This document shows, piece after piece, positions 22,371 to 30,943 of a DNA stretch of 64,000 bases; within the stretch, counting starts at the first letter, position 1, and the number at the start of each line of letters is the position of its first letter. The DNA comes from SURF-21 sp964510515. GTDB taxonomy: Bacteria > Actinomycetota > Geothermincolia > Geothermincolales > RBG-13-55-18. The position numbers and the translations under genes are program-made. The stretch is taken from the NCBI GenBank assembly GCA_964510515.1, contig CAZEAU010000002.1, forward strand, positions 62,001 through 126,000, given 5' to 3'. The notes below the pieces were generated by a model. It did no database searches, had not been told where the DNA came from, and saw only the letters and a program-made list of their open reading frames with translations.

Positions 22371-22400
22371 TTGACATGGGCTATATATATGGATTATCAT
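22371..22400 (+). promoter_or_regulatory. Promoter of the SigH-like sigma gene
   Basis: A perfect TTGACA at 22371-22376 is followed 18 bp later by TATCAT (22395-22400), in an AT-rich island that contrasts with the GC-rich flanks. The predicted transcript starts about 40 bp before the TTG start of the sigma factor gene. Confidence 0.6.
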
Positions 22401-22447
22401 AGCTGCAAATATACTAGATGTTGGTTGTCGAGCCAAGGAGGGGTGCT

Positions 22448-23107
22448 TTGCCGGTAAAGGAAAGGACCAGGCCTCTTCATTGCCTGGAGGTCTCCTACGA
22501 CGAGATGAGCGACGATGATCTCATAACCTGCACCCGGCAGGGCGACTCCCTCGCCGAAGCCCGCCTGCTCAACAAGTACCAGTACCTGGTACACGTCAAG
22601 GCCAAGTCCTATTTCCTGGACGGGGCCGAGCACGACGACACCATTCAGGAGGGGATGATCGGCCTCTACAAGGCGATACGGGACTACAAGTTCAACGAGA
22701 TCTGCTCCTTCCGCTCCTTCGCCGTGCTCTGCATCACCCGCCAGATAATAACCGCCGTCAAGACCCATACGCGCAAGAAGCACAACCCCTTGAGCTGCTA
22801 CCGCCCCCTGGAGGCAAACGTCTTCGACGAGAGCGGGGACGTGATCTATTATGCCGGCGGCGCGGTGAGCACCAAGGCCGAGGATCCGCTGGAGCTGTGC
22901 ATCTTCGAGGACGAGGTCTCGCGCATCATCTGCATCCTCAAGGAGAAGCTGAGCGGGCTGGAATGGAGAGTACTGGTATCCTACCTCGAGGGCAAGAGCT
23001 ACAAGGAGATAGCGGGCGAGATAAAGCGCGACACCAAGGTGGTCGACAACGCCCTGTGCCGCGTGAAGGTGAAGATCAAGAACCACGTCGAACCCCTGCT
23101 AAATTAG
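22448..23107 (+). CDS. RNA polymerase sigma factor, Spo0H/SigH-like
   Basis: A 219-residue sigma-70-family factor. Region 2 is clear: SDDDLITCTRQGDSLAEARLL, then KSYFLDGAEHDDTIQEGMIGLYKAIRDY and FRSFAVLCITRQIITAVK. Region 4 ends the protein (LSGLEWRVLVSYLEGKSYKEIAGEI...VDNALCRVKVKI). The pattern, including DTIQEGMIGLYKAIRDY, is that of the Spo0H/SigH group, which drives stationary-phase or sporulation genes in Bacillus. No anti-sigma gene is adjacent. The TTG at 22448 is supported by AAGGAGG six bases upstream. It has its own promoter. Confidence 0.88.
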   Translation: MPVKERTRPLHCLEVSYDEMSDDDLITCTRQGDSLAEARLLNKYQYLVHVKAKSYFLDGAEHDDTIQEGMIGLYKAIRDYKFNEICSFRSFAVLCITRQIITAVKTHTRKKHNPLSCYRPLEANVFDESGDVIYYAGGAVSTKAEDPLELCIFEDEVSRIICILKEKLSGLEWRVLVSYLEGKSYKEIAGEIKRDTKVVDNALCRVKVKIKNHVEPLLN

Positions 23108-23728
23108 CTGCGCAGCCACCGCGGCGCAGCGCGGACTTATCCGCGCAAGCCGCTCGTCTAAACCCTGGCGCATTCGGGCGGCGTCGGTTCCCTTTCCCCG
23201 CCCGGCGTCCCGCTTGCGCGCGCATCCCGCTCCTCTTGCGTTGACCAAAATATGCGTGGAGACCGGCATCCCGCTTGCGCGCGGAACCCGCTCCCACAGG
23301 GGCGCCAGCGCCTCCTTTTATCTGCAAAAACCTCCCCCCAAGCAGAGCCCGCACCCGCAGGCTTGCGGAGGGAGGCGATGCATGCCGGGGGCGGGCTCGC
23401 ATTGCCTGCATGGCTGGAACCTAGTGCCGGCCCCAATCTTGCCCACGAAGAAGCATTGATATAGAATGGGTCCGGTTCCGCACCCAGCGAAACCGCCGTT
23501 TGGTCAAGACATCAGTCGGTAATCGGCAGGAGCAGGGTTTGCAGCAGAGAACGGCGCGGACGAAGAGCCCCCTTGCGCGCACGCGTGTCGTGCCCGCGGG
23601 CGGCAGCGGCGGCAGACCGGGCGCGCGGACGGAGGAGAGACGCCTCCGCACCCCGTGCCCCCCACCGCTTCCCTCACCCGATACCGCCTGGGGGCGAGCA
23701 AGGTTAGCAAGAGAAGGAGGACACCGGG
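23108..23728. other. Non-coding gap with a 61-bp-period repeat
   Basis: About 620 bp with no gene of coding character. TCCCGCTTGCGCGCG occurs at 23208-23222 and 23269-23283, each followed by CCCGCTCC a few bases later, giving a 61-bp direct repeat. An AT-rich spot (TTGATATAGAAT, near 23456) may hold a weak promoter for the CoA-transferase gene. Confidence 0.45.
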
Positions 23729-25063
23729 ATGAACAGGTGGGAAGAGGAGTACAAGCGTAAGTTGACCACCGCCGAAGAGGCGGCGAAGTCGGTGAAGGAC
23801 GGAGAGAAGCTCTTCTGCGGCAGCGGCGGCAGCGCGCCCGCGGGCATCCTCGACGCGCTCTTCGACCGCGCGGAGGAGCTCACGGACGTCACCTTCGGAG
23901 GCCTGATCATGCTGGCCCCCACCTACAAGATCCTCAGCGAGAAGATGCGCAAGCATATAAGGTTCGACAACCTCTATGCAACCCTTCTGGACCGGCAGGC
24001 GCTGCACGACGGCATCTGCGAGCACATCCCCTTCCATTTCTCCGACCTGCCGCGCCTGGCGGGCGAATTCGCGGAATACCGCACCGTGTTCACCCAGGTG
24101 GGGCCCATGGACAGCCACGGCTACATGTGCGCGGGCGTCTCCGGCAACTTCCTGGACGTCGTGCACATACTGGACCGCGTGGTGGTCGAGGTCAACGAGA
24201 ATCAGCCGCGCATACACGGGCGCAACTTCTACCACATCTCGCAGGTGGATATGGTGGTCGAGAACCATACCCCCCTCCTGGACATGCCCCCCGACCCCGT
24301 CACCGACGTCGATCGGGCCATCGCCGAGAACATCGTGGGGTACATAAACGACGGCGACACCATACAGCTGGGGATAGGCGGCGTGCCCAACGCCATCGGG
24401 GAATGCCTGCTGGACAAGCGGCACCTGGGCTGCTACACGGAGATGGTGCCCGACGCCATCATGAAGCTCTTCCAGGCTGGGGTCATCGACAACACGAAAA
24501 AGACCTGCTATCCCTACCAGTTCAACGCCTTCTTCGCCGGGGGGTCCAACGAGCTCTACCGCTGGCTGAACGAAAACCCCATGGTCTTCTTCTCCCCCAT
24601 CTCCTACAACAACGACCCCAACCGCGTGGCCATGAACGACAACATGGTGGCCATCAACGCCACCCTGGAGATCGACCTCACCGGCCAGTGCTGCTCGGAG
24701 TCCATCGGTAACAAGCAGTACAGCGCCACCGGCGGGCAGGTGGACTTCACGCGGGGCGCCTACAACGCCAAGGGCGGCAGGGCCTTCATCGCCGCCCATT
24801 CCACCGCCGTGGACAAGGCCAGCGGCGAGACCATCTCCAGGATCGTGCCCATGCTCAAGCCGGGGGCCACCGTGACCCTCACTCGCACCGACGTCATGTA
24901 TGTGGTCACCGAGTACGGCGTGGTCAACCTCAAGGGGAAATCGCTGCGTGAGCGCGCGCACGCCCTCATCTCCATCGCCCATCCCGATTTTCGGGGGGAA
25001 CTCAAGCAGTACGCGCGGGACGTGAAGTACTTCATCTTCCCCGAGCACGAGGAGGGCATCTAG
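23729..25063 (+). CDS. Acetyl-CoA hydrolase/transferase family, 4-hydroxybutyrate CoA-transferase-like
   Basis: A 444-residue class I CoA-transferase. Such enzymes move CoA between acyl-CoA and a free acid through a glutamyl-CoA thioester. The catalytic Glu is residue 238 in CYTEMVPDA, the same number as in AbfT/Cat2-type 4-hydroxybutyrate CoA-transferases. The GIGGVPNAIG motif (216-224) precedes it, and the C-terminal GGQVDFTRGAYNAKGG and VTEYGVVNLKGKSLRERA blocks are intact. It probably activates or recycles short-chain acids in fermentation. The start follows GAAGGAGGA with good spacing. No dehydrogenase partner is adjacent. Confidence 0.9.
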   Translation: MNRWEEEYKRKLTTAEEAAKSVKDGEKLFCGSGGSAPAGILDALFDRAEELTDVTFGGLIMLAPTYKILSEKMRKHIRFDNLYATLLDRQALHDGICEHIPFHFSDLPRLAGEFAEYRTVFTQVGPMDSHGYMCAGVSGNFLDVVHILDRVVVEVNENQPRIHGRNFYHISQVDMVVENHTPLLDMPPDPVTDVDRAIAENIVGYINDGDTIQLGIGGVPNAIGECLLDKRHLGCYTEMVPDAIMKLFQAGVIDNTKKTCYPYQFNAFFAGGSNELYRWLNENPMVFFSPISYNNDPNRVAMNDNMVAINATLEIDLTGQCCSESIGNKQYSATGGQVDFTRGAYNAKGGRAFIAAHSTAVDKASGETISRIVPMLKPGATVTLTRTDVMYVVTEYGVVNLKGKSLRERAHALISIAHPDFRGELKQYARDVKYFIFPEHEEGI

Positions 25064-25066
25064 GAA

Positions 25067-25091
25067 CGGCCCGGGCGCAGGCCCGGGGCCG
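25067..25091 (+). terminator. GC-rich stem-loop after the CoA-transferase gene
   Basis: CGGCCCGGGC pairs with GCCCGGGGCCG around a short loop, four bases after the stop codon. No T-run follows, so it may act as a 3'-end stabiliser or weak terminator instead of a full intrinsic terminator. Confidence 0.45.
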
Positions 25092-25218
25092 TGCCGGGCG
25101 GAGCCGGCGCTTCCGCTCCCGCTCCGCCCTGTCCCCGCTCATGGCGTGACCGATACCCCCCGCCTATAATCGAGGGCCGGAACCGGTTCGGAATGCCGCG
25201 AGGGAAGGAGCTGACGCC

Positions 25219-25320
25219 ATGCGCGCCCCTGCAAAATGGCTGCGGGTCATCGCCCTGCTCGCGTTCCTGACAGCCGCCGTGCTGCTCTTCAGCTCGAGCG
25301 GATGCGAGAGGCGCAGGTGA
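25219..25320 (+). CDS. 33-residue lipoprotein-like peptide
   Basis: ATG 25219 is preceded by GGGAAGGAG at nine bases and, further up, by TATAAT at 25165-25170. The peptide is a complete lipoprotein signal: a basic N-terminus (MRAPAKWLR), a hydrophobic stretch, and the lipobox SSGC, leaving only CERRR after cleavage. This resembles the entericidin type of very small lipoprotein. The signal, SD and promoter agree, but there is no homologue I can name and no computation was run. Confidence 0.55.
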   Translation: MRAPAKWLRVIALLAFLTAAVLLFSSSGCERRR

Positions 25321-25397
25321 GGGCCTGCACGCGGGCCGGTCGCGGCCCCATGCGCGCCCCTTGCTGCGCCGCAGCGCTAACGGAGCGCTAGCGGAGT

Positions 25398-26294
25398 TCA
25401 TTTCTTTCTCCTTCTCACCTGCCTGGGGGCGGGCTTCCTTGCCGCCTGCCCGGCGGAGGGTTTCCTCGCTGCCCGGGGCTTTTTCTTCTCCTCCTCCAGC
25501 AGGTGATAATAGAAGCGGTTGAAGGCCGCGGCCACGAAGGCGGTACGCGCCCCCTCGAGCAGGGCCATGGTCAGGGCGAAGGCGAAGATGACGTACATGC
25601 CCGAGAGCATGCTCACCGCGTACATGGCGGCGATAAAAAGGGTGCGCAAGACCAGCTCGGGGACGATGAGCAGCATCACCGCATCGCGGTACCTTCCCCG
25701 GACCGCGGTGTAGCTGGCGCGCACCACCTCCTCCACCTTCCCGCCCCGCGCGAGGACGATCATCTGGGGCATGAGGGCGAAGAGGACGAGCACCAGGTCG
25801 ACCACGATATAGGTGAGATACACCAGGGCATAGGAGAGCACCACCCCGCTCGCCTGGCTCTCCTGCCCGGAGGCCGCGTAGCTGAGCAGCATGGCCACGG
25901 CTATGTGGGCGAACTGGGTCACGAACACGCCGACCAGGCCCAGCAGCAGGCCGGAGAGCGGGGCCGTCGCGCCCAAGGAAGATATCCCCCGCAAGGCCTC
26001 GCCCATGGCCCTCCCTCCCCCGGCGGAGCGCGCATCCCCGAAGATGAAAACGGCCGCGCACCAGAAGAGGAAGAGCAGCGAGTAGCAGAGCGAGTACCCG
26101 ATGAGGCCCATGAGCATGGATATGGTCCCCGCGGCGCTGGTGATGGCGACCGTGCCCGGTATGATGAACTCCGAGTGCACGACGAGGGGCAGCGCGGAAG
26201 CCGTGAGCAGGAGCAGCGCCGACGGGCGGCGCAGGAAATCCCCCCAGGCGCCGCCCAGGAGGGAACGTGCCAGACTGCGCTCTCCTGCCGGCAA
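25398..26294 (-). CDS. Polytopic membrane protein with basic C-terminal tail
   Basis: A 298-residue protein with about six hydrophobic segments, for example ALLLLTASALPLVV, ISMLMGLIGYSLCYSLLFLFW and LVYLTYIVVDLVLVLFALM. It ends in a Lys/Arg/Pro-rich tail (KKKPRAARKPSAGQ...RRRKK). The central region (EVVRASYTAVRGRYRDAV) resembles DUF4013/YIP-like integral membrane proteins, but I cannot assign a family. Very GC-rich, alone on the minus strand between two plus-strand small genes. Function unknown. Confidence 0.75.
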   Translation of the reverse strand: MPAGERSLARSLLGGAWGDFLRRPSALLLLTASALPLVVHSEFIIPGTVAITSAAGTISMLMGLIGYSLCYSLLFLFWCAAVFIFGDARSAGGGRAMGEALRGISSLGATAPLSGLLLGLVGVFVTQFAHIAVAMLLSYAASGQESQASGVVLSYALVYLTYIVVDLVLVLFALMPQMIVLARGGKVEEVVRASYTAVRGRYRDAVMLLIVPELVLRTLFIAAMYAVSMLSGMYVIFAFALTMALLEGARTAFVAAAFNRFYYHLLEEEKKKPRAARKPSAGQAARKPAPRQVRRRKK

Positions 26295-26420
26295 TGCTCC
26301 TCCTCACTCGCGGCGACCCGTAAACGCCCCTCTACGATAAGCAGCGCCCCGGGCGCCGTCAACCGCGCCGCCGCCGCTTCTCCCCCCCACCGTGATGCTG
26401 CCACTGCCGCGCGCAGGGGG

Positions 26421-26426
26421 TATAAT
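26421..26426 (+). promoter_or_regulatory. -10 element before the basic protein gene
   Basis: A perfect TATAAT lies about 50 bp before the start of the next gene. No convincing -35 box is visible. Confidence 0.4.
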
Positions 26427-26474
26427 ACACGCATCGCTGGTTGCTGTGCAGGCTCCGAGGAGGTGGCTTTGAAC

Positions 26475-26864
26475 ATGAATGAAGTCGGTGGAGAAAACTT
26501 GGGTCAGAAGGCGGGTACCGCCCTGGGCGTCCTGGCAGCCCTTCTCATCTTGCGCCGCCTGAGGAAACGCCGCAAGGAGAAGAGGCTGGCCAAGGCGCGG
26601 GCGCGAGCCAGGGCGCGGGCGATCGAACTGCGCATCAAGGAGGAAAAAACCCGCGGCAAGGCGGGGAGGAAAGCGCCGCTGAAAGGCGACGCGAAGAAGA
26701 AGGTCAAGAAGGCCAAGAGGGACCGCTCCATCACCGAACAGCTCATCCGCTTCACCGTGCTCGCGGTGATGAAGAAGGTCATCTCGCAGCAGATCGATAA
26801 GGCCGGGCTCGATCTGGGCAAGAGCAGGCTGGGCCGGAAGGTGGTCGAGGCCTCCGCGGGCTAG
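26475..26864 (+). CDS. Small, very basic membrane-associated protein of unknown function
   Basis: A 129-residue protein. A hydrophobic stretch (GTALGVLAALLILR) is followed by a long Arg/Lys/Ala helix (RRKEKRLAKARARARARAIELRIKEE), a Lys-rich linker and a second hydrophobic helix (LIRFTVLAVMKKVI). The overall charge is strongly positive, which would suit nucleic-acid or membrane-lipid binding. GAGGAGGT lies upstream; it fits TTG 26469 (4 bp spacing) or ATG 26475 (10 bp). It converges with the next gene, with two bases between the stop codons. No family recognised. Confidence 0.7.
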   Translation: MNEVGGENLGQKAGTALGVLAALLILRRLRKRRKEKRLAKARARARARAIELRIKEEKTRGKAGRKAPLKGDAKKKVKKAKRDRSITEQLIRFTVLAVMKKVISQQIDKAGLDLGKSRLGRKVVEASAG

Positions 26865-26866
26865 GC

Positions 26867-27064
26867 TCAGGGCTTGAAGCCGCTGGGGGGCTTCCCGCCT
26901 TTCTCCGCCGCCTCCAGGATGAGGCGGTAGGCTCTTTCGTAGAGCGCGAAATAGGCGTCCGCGGCGCGGTATGCGGCCCTCTCCTCCTCGCCCGCGAAAT
27001 CGAGATACCTGCTCACCAGGTCCAGCGCCACCTCCGCCTGGGTCTTGGAAAATATGCCGTCCAC
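26867..27064 (-). CDS. Small hypothetical protein, 65 residues
   Basis: The likely start is GTG 27064, preceded by AAAGGAGG at seven bases; the open frame upstream of it is GC-rich filler. The peptide is helical (TQAEVALDLVSRYLDFAGEEERAAYRAADAYFALYERAYRLILEAAEKGG). No signal or membrane segment is present. A -10-like ATTATA is near 27132-27137 on this strand. Function unknown. Confidence 0.6.
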   Translation of the reverse strand: MDGIFSKTQAEVALDLVSRYLDFAGEEERAAYRAADAYFALYERAYRLILEAAEKGGKPPSGFKP

Positions 27065-27236
27065 CGCCTGGCCTCCTTTCCCCGCCCGCCGCGGCCCGCG
27101 CGGGCGCGGCGTGTCATGCCCCGCAGACTGGATTATAATCAAGCCGCGGCCGCGGATAAAGGCCGCCCCCGCGGAGCGGAAGCGCGGCTGGCCTCCGGGG
27201 GCATCACCGCCCCCGGCGGCGAGGAAGGAGGAGAGA

Positions 27237-27620
27237 TTGACCGCGGCGCTGGCGATATCGCTGTTCTTTGCCTCCCTGGGAGCCCTGACCCTGCTCTACG
27301 TGCTCCATTTCCGCAGGCGTGCGCTCTCCATGGGGAGCGAGAGGCTGCGCGCCGCGCTCTCCCGCACCGTGGGCGGGGACGAGGGCGCGAGCGAGGAGGA
27401 GCTCGGCCGCGGTGCCCGTGAGCTCGATGCCAGGCTGCGCAGGGCCAGTCGGGCCGTGGCGGGGCTGGCCGTGGCGCTGCTCGCCGCCTGCCTGACGCTG
27501 ACGGCGCTGTCGGCCCTGCCGGAGCTCAGCCTGGCGCTGTGCGGGGTATGCCTGTTCCTGCTCTCGCTCTACGTCGGCGCCGCCCTGCTGCGCGACATCC
27601 CCCGCCGCGCCTCGCCTTAG
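27237..27620 (+). CDS. Small membrane protein, 127 residues
   Basis: The TTG at 27237 is preceded by AAGGAGGAGAGA. The protein begins with a transmembrane helix (ALAISLFFASLGALTLLYVL), then a cytoplasmic helical stretch rich in Arg and Glu, then two hydrophobic helices (AVAGLAVALLAACLTLTALSAL and LALCGVCLFLLSLYVGAALL). This suggests three membrane passes. No known domain is recognised. TATAAT at 27134-27139 could serve as its -10 box. Confidence 0.65.
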   Translation: MTAALAISLFFASLGALTLLYVLHFRRRALSMGSERLRAALSRTVGGDEGASEEELGRGARELDARLRRASRAVAGLAVALLAACLTLTALSALPELSLALCGVCLFLLSLYVGAALLRDIPRRASP

Positions 27621-27788
27621 CCCCAACCCGCGCAGGGACGCGCAGGGATGAACGTGGGGGGCGCGGTCGATGGCCGCATCCCTGACGCCCCAGCCCGCCC
27701 GTGGGCGCGCAGGGATGAACCCTTCCGCCCGCTCGCCGGTGGTCACGATCTCCGAGCCCCAGCCCGCACGGGGGCGCACGGGCAATAA
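27620..27788. repeat. Three degenerate direct repeats, period 67-69 bp
   Basis: Units starting GCCCCA(A/G)CCCGC occur at 27620, 27687 and 27756. The first two end GCGCGCAGGGATGAAC or similar and are close matches over about 34 bp; the third is more diverged. They fill the gap between the small membrane protein gene and the FAD protein gene. Confidence 0.65.
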
Positions 27789-27876
27789 AGGTGAGGGCTT
27801 GCCTCGTGAGGTATATTTATCTGTGAGCTGTGCTTGCAAGCGTGCCGTCGGGCATTCCGCCCAGGGAGGTTGAGAT

Positions 27877-30147
27877 ATGCGCGGGAAAGGCCTCTTCAGC
27901 TTCCTCCTGGCCTGCCTGCCCTGGTTGCTCCTTCCCGTCCTGGCCTACCTGGACCTGGTCCCGTGGGGGGCGGCGGCCGGGCTGGCCATCGTTCTGGCCA
28001 TGTTCTTCGTGCTGCCCGCGGGCAGGAAATGGGGCATCCTGCAGGCCTTCTCCCTGCTTTTCTTTCTCGTGGCCTGCGCCGCCGTGTTCGCCCTGGGGGA
28101 GGACATCAAGACCCGCATCCCAAATCTTCTCGCCGGCGGCTTCGCCTGCCTGACCATCATGGCCGCATACGGCGCCATGGAGGGGATATCCTTCCCCGCC
28201 CATTACGTCTATCTCGACTACCCGGAGAGCATGCGGGAGAGCCCGGCGCTGCGCCGTGCCCTGTGGGTGCTTACCCTGGCCTGGAACGCCGTCTTCCTGG
28301 CGGGCCTGGCCGTCAACCTGGTGAGCATGCTGGCCTTGCGGGGGGACGTCTCCACCTCCACCGCGACCATCGCGTCGGCGGCCCTCTTCGCGGCGGGGAT
28401 GGCGGCGACCCCCCTCATCCTCACCCTGCTGCCGCGGCGCATGGAGGCGGGCCTGGTGGAGAAGGGGCTGCTTTCCATAAAATGGGATCCCCCCACCCTG
28501 CAGCCGGGACGTTCGCTGCGCAGGAACGAGTACGACGCGGCCGTGGTGGGCTCGGGCATCGGCGGGCTTTCCTGCGCCGCATTGCTCTCCCAGGCGGGCA
28601 TGCGGGTGTTGGTGGTGGAGAAGGCACGCCTGGTCGGGGGCTACTGCCAGACTTACGACTGGGAGGGTTTTCCCCTCAACTCGGGCCCCACCGTGCTCAC
28701 GGGCGGCGGAGAAGGGGGGGTCCTCAGCGCCCTGCTGCGCCGCCTGGGCCTGGAGGAGGAGGTGCCCCTGCGACGCCTGCAGTGGGGCATGACCGACGGG
28801 AGGACGGCCCTGCGCCTGGGCCAAGGCATCGATGACGACCTGGCCAAGCTGGAGGCCAAGTTTCCCGCGGCGCGCGAGGGGCTGAGGCGCCTCGCGGGCG
28901 ACCTGCGCCGCTTCCGCGGGGAACTGCTCGACCGCCCTGACCCGCTCGCCTCCCCCCTGCCCTCCGACCTGGAGGAATATCGCGAACAGTTCGTGCGCCA
29001 CCCCGTATCCGCCCTGTGGCAGAACCTCAGCTTCCAGGACATGATGGAGGAGTACCTGCCCGACCAGCGCCCCGGCTCCCTGCTGCTCGGGACCTCCGCG
29101 CTCCTGGGGGGGGACCCGCGCCGCTTCCCCGCCTACGAGGGGGCGCGCGTCCTCGTCGCCCTCCTCGTGGACGGCATCTATTACCCCCGGCATCACCTCT
29201 CGCAGCTGAGCCGCAGGCTGGCGGGGGTGGTGGAGGGAGCGGGAGGGGAGGTGCTCACCTCCCACGAGGCGGAGGAGGTGCTCATGCGGGGCGAGGGGGC
29301 CAGGGGGCGCCCCATGGGCCTGCGCCTGGCCGACGGCTCCCAGGTGCGCTCGGACGTGGTGATCCTGGACATGGACCCGCGCCGCGCGCTCACCGGCATC
29401 CTCGCCCCCACCTCCCTGGGCCTGGACTTCCTCAAGGAGATGGAGAAGCTCAAGGTCTCCGATTCCGCTTTCGCCCTCCACCTCGTCTTCGAGGAGGACC
29501 TGCGCATGCCGGAAAGGGTGCTCCTCTACCCCGCCAAGCCGCGCCGGGTGAGGACCGGCGACACCTACCTGGAGGTGGACTCCATCGTGCTCAGCAAGGA
29601 GAGGAATATCGACGCGGGCCGGGGAGGGTGCGTGCTTCTGGCAAGAGCGAACATCCCCGGCCGCTGCTACCACGTCTTCGAGGACGAGGCGGCGAGCGCG
29701 GAGCTGGGGGCCGAGCTCACCTACCTGGTCAAAGAGGAGATCACGTCCATCATGCCCGCGGCGAAGAAGGCGGTGAAAGAGTTCGTCACCCTCCCCCCCC
29801 ATTTCACCCGCCTGACCTCCAACGGGCGGGGGGCCGCCTTCGGCTTCGCGCCCCGGCTCGAACAGTGGTATTTCCGCCGCCCCGGCCCGCGCCTTCCCCT
29901 CCCCAACCTCTACCTCGTGGGCGCCTGGAGCAGGTTCGGCGGGGGGATGGAGGGCGCGGCCCTGAGCGGGATTGTGGCCGCGCGGGAGCTGTGCGGCGAG
30001 CGCCCCTACGGGGGGGCGAAGGGCGCGCGGCCCGCCCCCCTGACCGGAGAGCCGCCCGGGGAGGAAAAGAGCGGGGGCGGGCGCCGGGCGCGCGGACGGG
30101 GAAAGGGGAGGAAGGGAAAGGGGGCGGGCGATGACGAGGGAGAATAA
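27877..30147 (+). CDS. Membrane-anchored phytoene-desaturase-like FAD oxidoreductase
   Basis: A 756-residue fusion. Residues 1 to about 195 carry six hydrophobic helices of a carotenoid-biosynthesis-like or unknown membrane domain. From about residue 218 comes a CrtI-type amine oxidase/desaturase: AAVVGSGIGGLSCAALLSQAGMRVLVVEK (Rossmann motif and acidic end), then GGYCQTYDWEGFPLNSGPTVL. The C-terminal flavin motif is LYLVGAWSRFGGGMEGAALSG, followed by a long Gly/Arg/Lys tail. ATG 27877 is well placed behind CAGGGAGG. The last 17 bp overlap the phosphoesterase gene in another frame. Substrate unknown: a polyprenyl, carotenoid or retinol-type lipid is likely. Confidence 0.85.
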   Translation: MRGKGLFSFLLACLPWLLLPVLAYLDLVPWGAAAGLAIVLAMFFVLPAGRKWGILQAFSLLFFLVACAAVFALGEDIKTRIPNLLAGGFACLTIMAAYGAMEGISFPAHYVYLDYPESMRESPALRRALWVLTLAWNAVFLAGLAVNLVSMLALRGDVSTSTATIASAALFAAGMAATPLILTLLPRRMEAGLVEKGLLSIKWDPPTLQPGRSLRRNEYDAAVVGSGIGGLSCAALLSQAGMRVLVVEKARLVGGYCQTYDWEGFPLNSGPTVLTGGGEGGVLSALLRRLGLEEEVPLRRLQWGMTDGRTALRLGQGIDDDLAKLEAKFPAAREGLRRLAGDLRRFRGELLDRPDPLASPLPSDLEEYREQFVRHPVSALWQNLSFQDMMEEYLPDQRPGSLLLGTSALLGGDPRRFPAYEGARVLVALLVDGIYYPRHHLSQLSRRLAGVVEGAGGEVLTSHEAEEVLMRGEGARGRPMGLRLADGSQVRSDVVILDMDPRRALTGILAPTSLGLDFLKEMEKLKVSDSAFALHLVFEEDLRMPERVLLYPAKPRRVRTGDTYLEVDSIVLSKERNIDAGRGGCVLLARANIPGRCYHVFEDEAASAELGAELTYLVKEEITSIMPAAKKAVKEFVTLPPHFTRLTSNGRGAAFGFAPRLEQWYFRRPGPRLPLPNLYLVGAWSRFGGGMEGAALSGIVAARELCGERPYGGAKGARPAPLTGEPPGEEKSGGGRRARGRGKGRKGKGAGDDEGE

Positions 30148-30943
30148 GCGTTTCACCATAGCCCAGATCTCCGATTTGCACTGCGGCGACCAGCGCTTCG
30201 ACCTCGGGCTGATGGAGAACTGCATCGAGACCGTCAACGCCGAGGAACCCGACCTGGTGGTGGTGGCGGGAGACCTCTCCGTGGACGGCTACCGCGAGCA
30301 GCTGGAGGAGGCGCGCTTCCACATCGACCGCATAGAGTGCCCGCACAAGATAATCATCGCCGGCAACCACGACTGCCGCAACGTGGGCTACCTCCACTTC
30401 GAGGAGATCTTCGGGCCGCGCCGCTCAACCCTGCGCTTCAGCCACGGCGGCGCCTGCGGCAGGGACCTCAGCGAGGAGGTGGCCGTGGTCGCGGTGGACT
30501 CGAACAAGGCGGACGTGAACGACGGCGAGGTGGGGCGCCACAATTACCGCTTCATCGAGGGGGAGTTCTCCGGGGACGCCACCTTCAAGATATTCGTGCT
30601 CCACCACCACCTCGTGCACATCCCCGGCACGGGCAGGGAGAGGAATATCGTGTGGGACGCCGGCGACGTGCTCCACGTGCTGCGGGAGATGCAGGTGGAC
30701 CTGGTGTTGAGCGGGCACAAGCACGTCCCTTACGTGTGGCCGCTGGCGCGCATGTACCTCGTCACCTCCGGGACCGCCAGCACGCGCAGGACGCGCGGGC
30801 TCACCCCGCCCTCCTTCAACCTCCTGCACATAGAGGGGGAGGAGATAAGCGTCGATTTCGTGTCCAGCGAGGACGGCAGCCGCAGCAGCAGCAATTACCC
30901 GCGCTGGTGGTGCCACGAGAGGTTCTGGGCCTACCGGGGTTAG
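30131..30943 (+). CDS. Calcineurin-like metallophosphoesterase
   Basis: A 270-residue metal-dependent phosphatase or cyclic-nucleotide phosphodiesterase. All five family motifs are present: DLHCGDQ near residue 15, VVAGDLS, AGNHD, LHHHLV and SGHKHVPY. No signal peptide is visible, so it should be cytoplasmic. ATG 30131 lies inside the end of the upstream FAD gene (17-bp overlap), so the pair is probably translated together. The size and motif spacing fit the CpdA/YfcE-like class. The C-terminus overlaps a decayed receiver gene on the other strand by 4 bp. Confidence 0.88.
   Translation: MTRENKRFTIAQISDLHCGDQRFDLGLMENCIETVNAEEPDLVVVAGDLSVDGYREQLEEARFHIDRIECPHKIIIAGNHDCRNVGYLHFEEIFGPRRSTLRFSHGGACGRDLSEEVAVVAVDSNKADVNDGEVGRHNYRFIEGEFSGDATFKIFVLHHHLVHIPGTGRERNIVWDAGDVLHVLREMQVDLVLSGHKHVPYVWPLARMYLVTSGTASTRRTRGLTPPSFNLLHIEGEEISVDFVSSEDGSRSSSNYPRWWCHERFWAYRG

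Noticed and set aside
27817..30237. An 806-codon minus-strand ORF over the FAD gene.
   Set aside because: It is antisense to a clear FAD-binding gene, has no domains, and is a shadow of high GC content.
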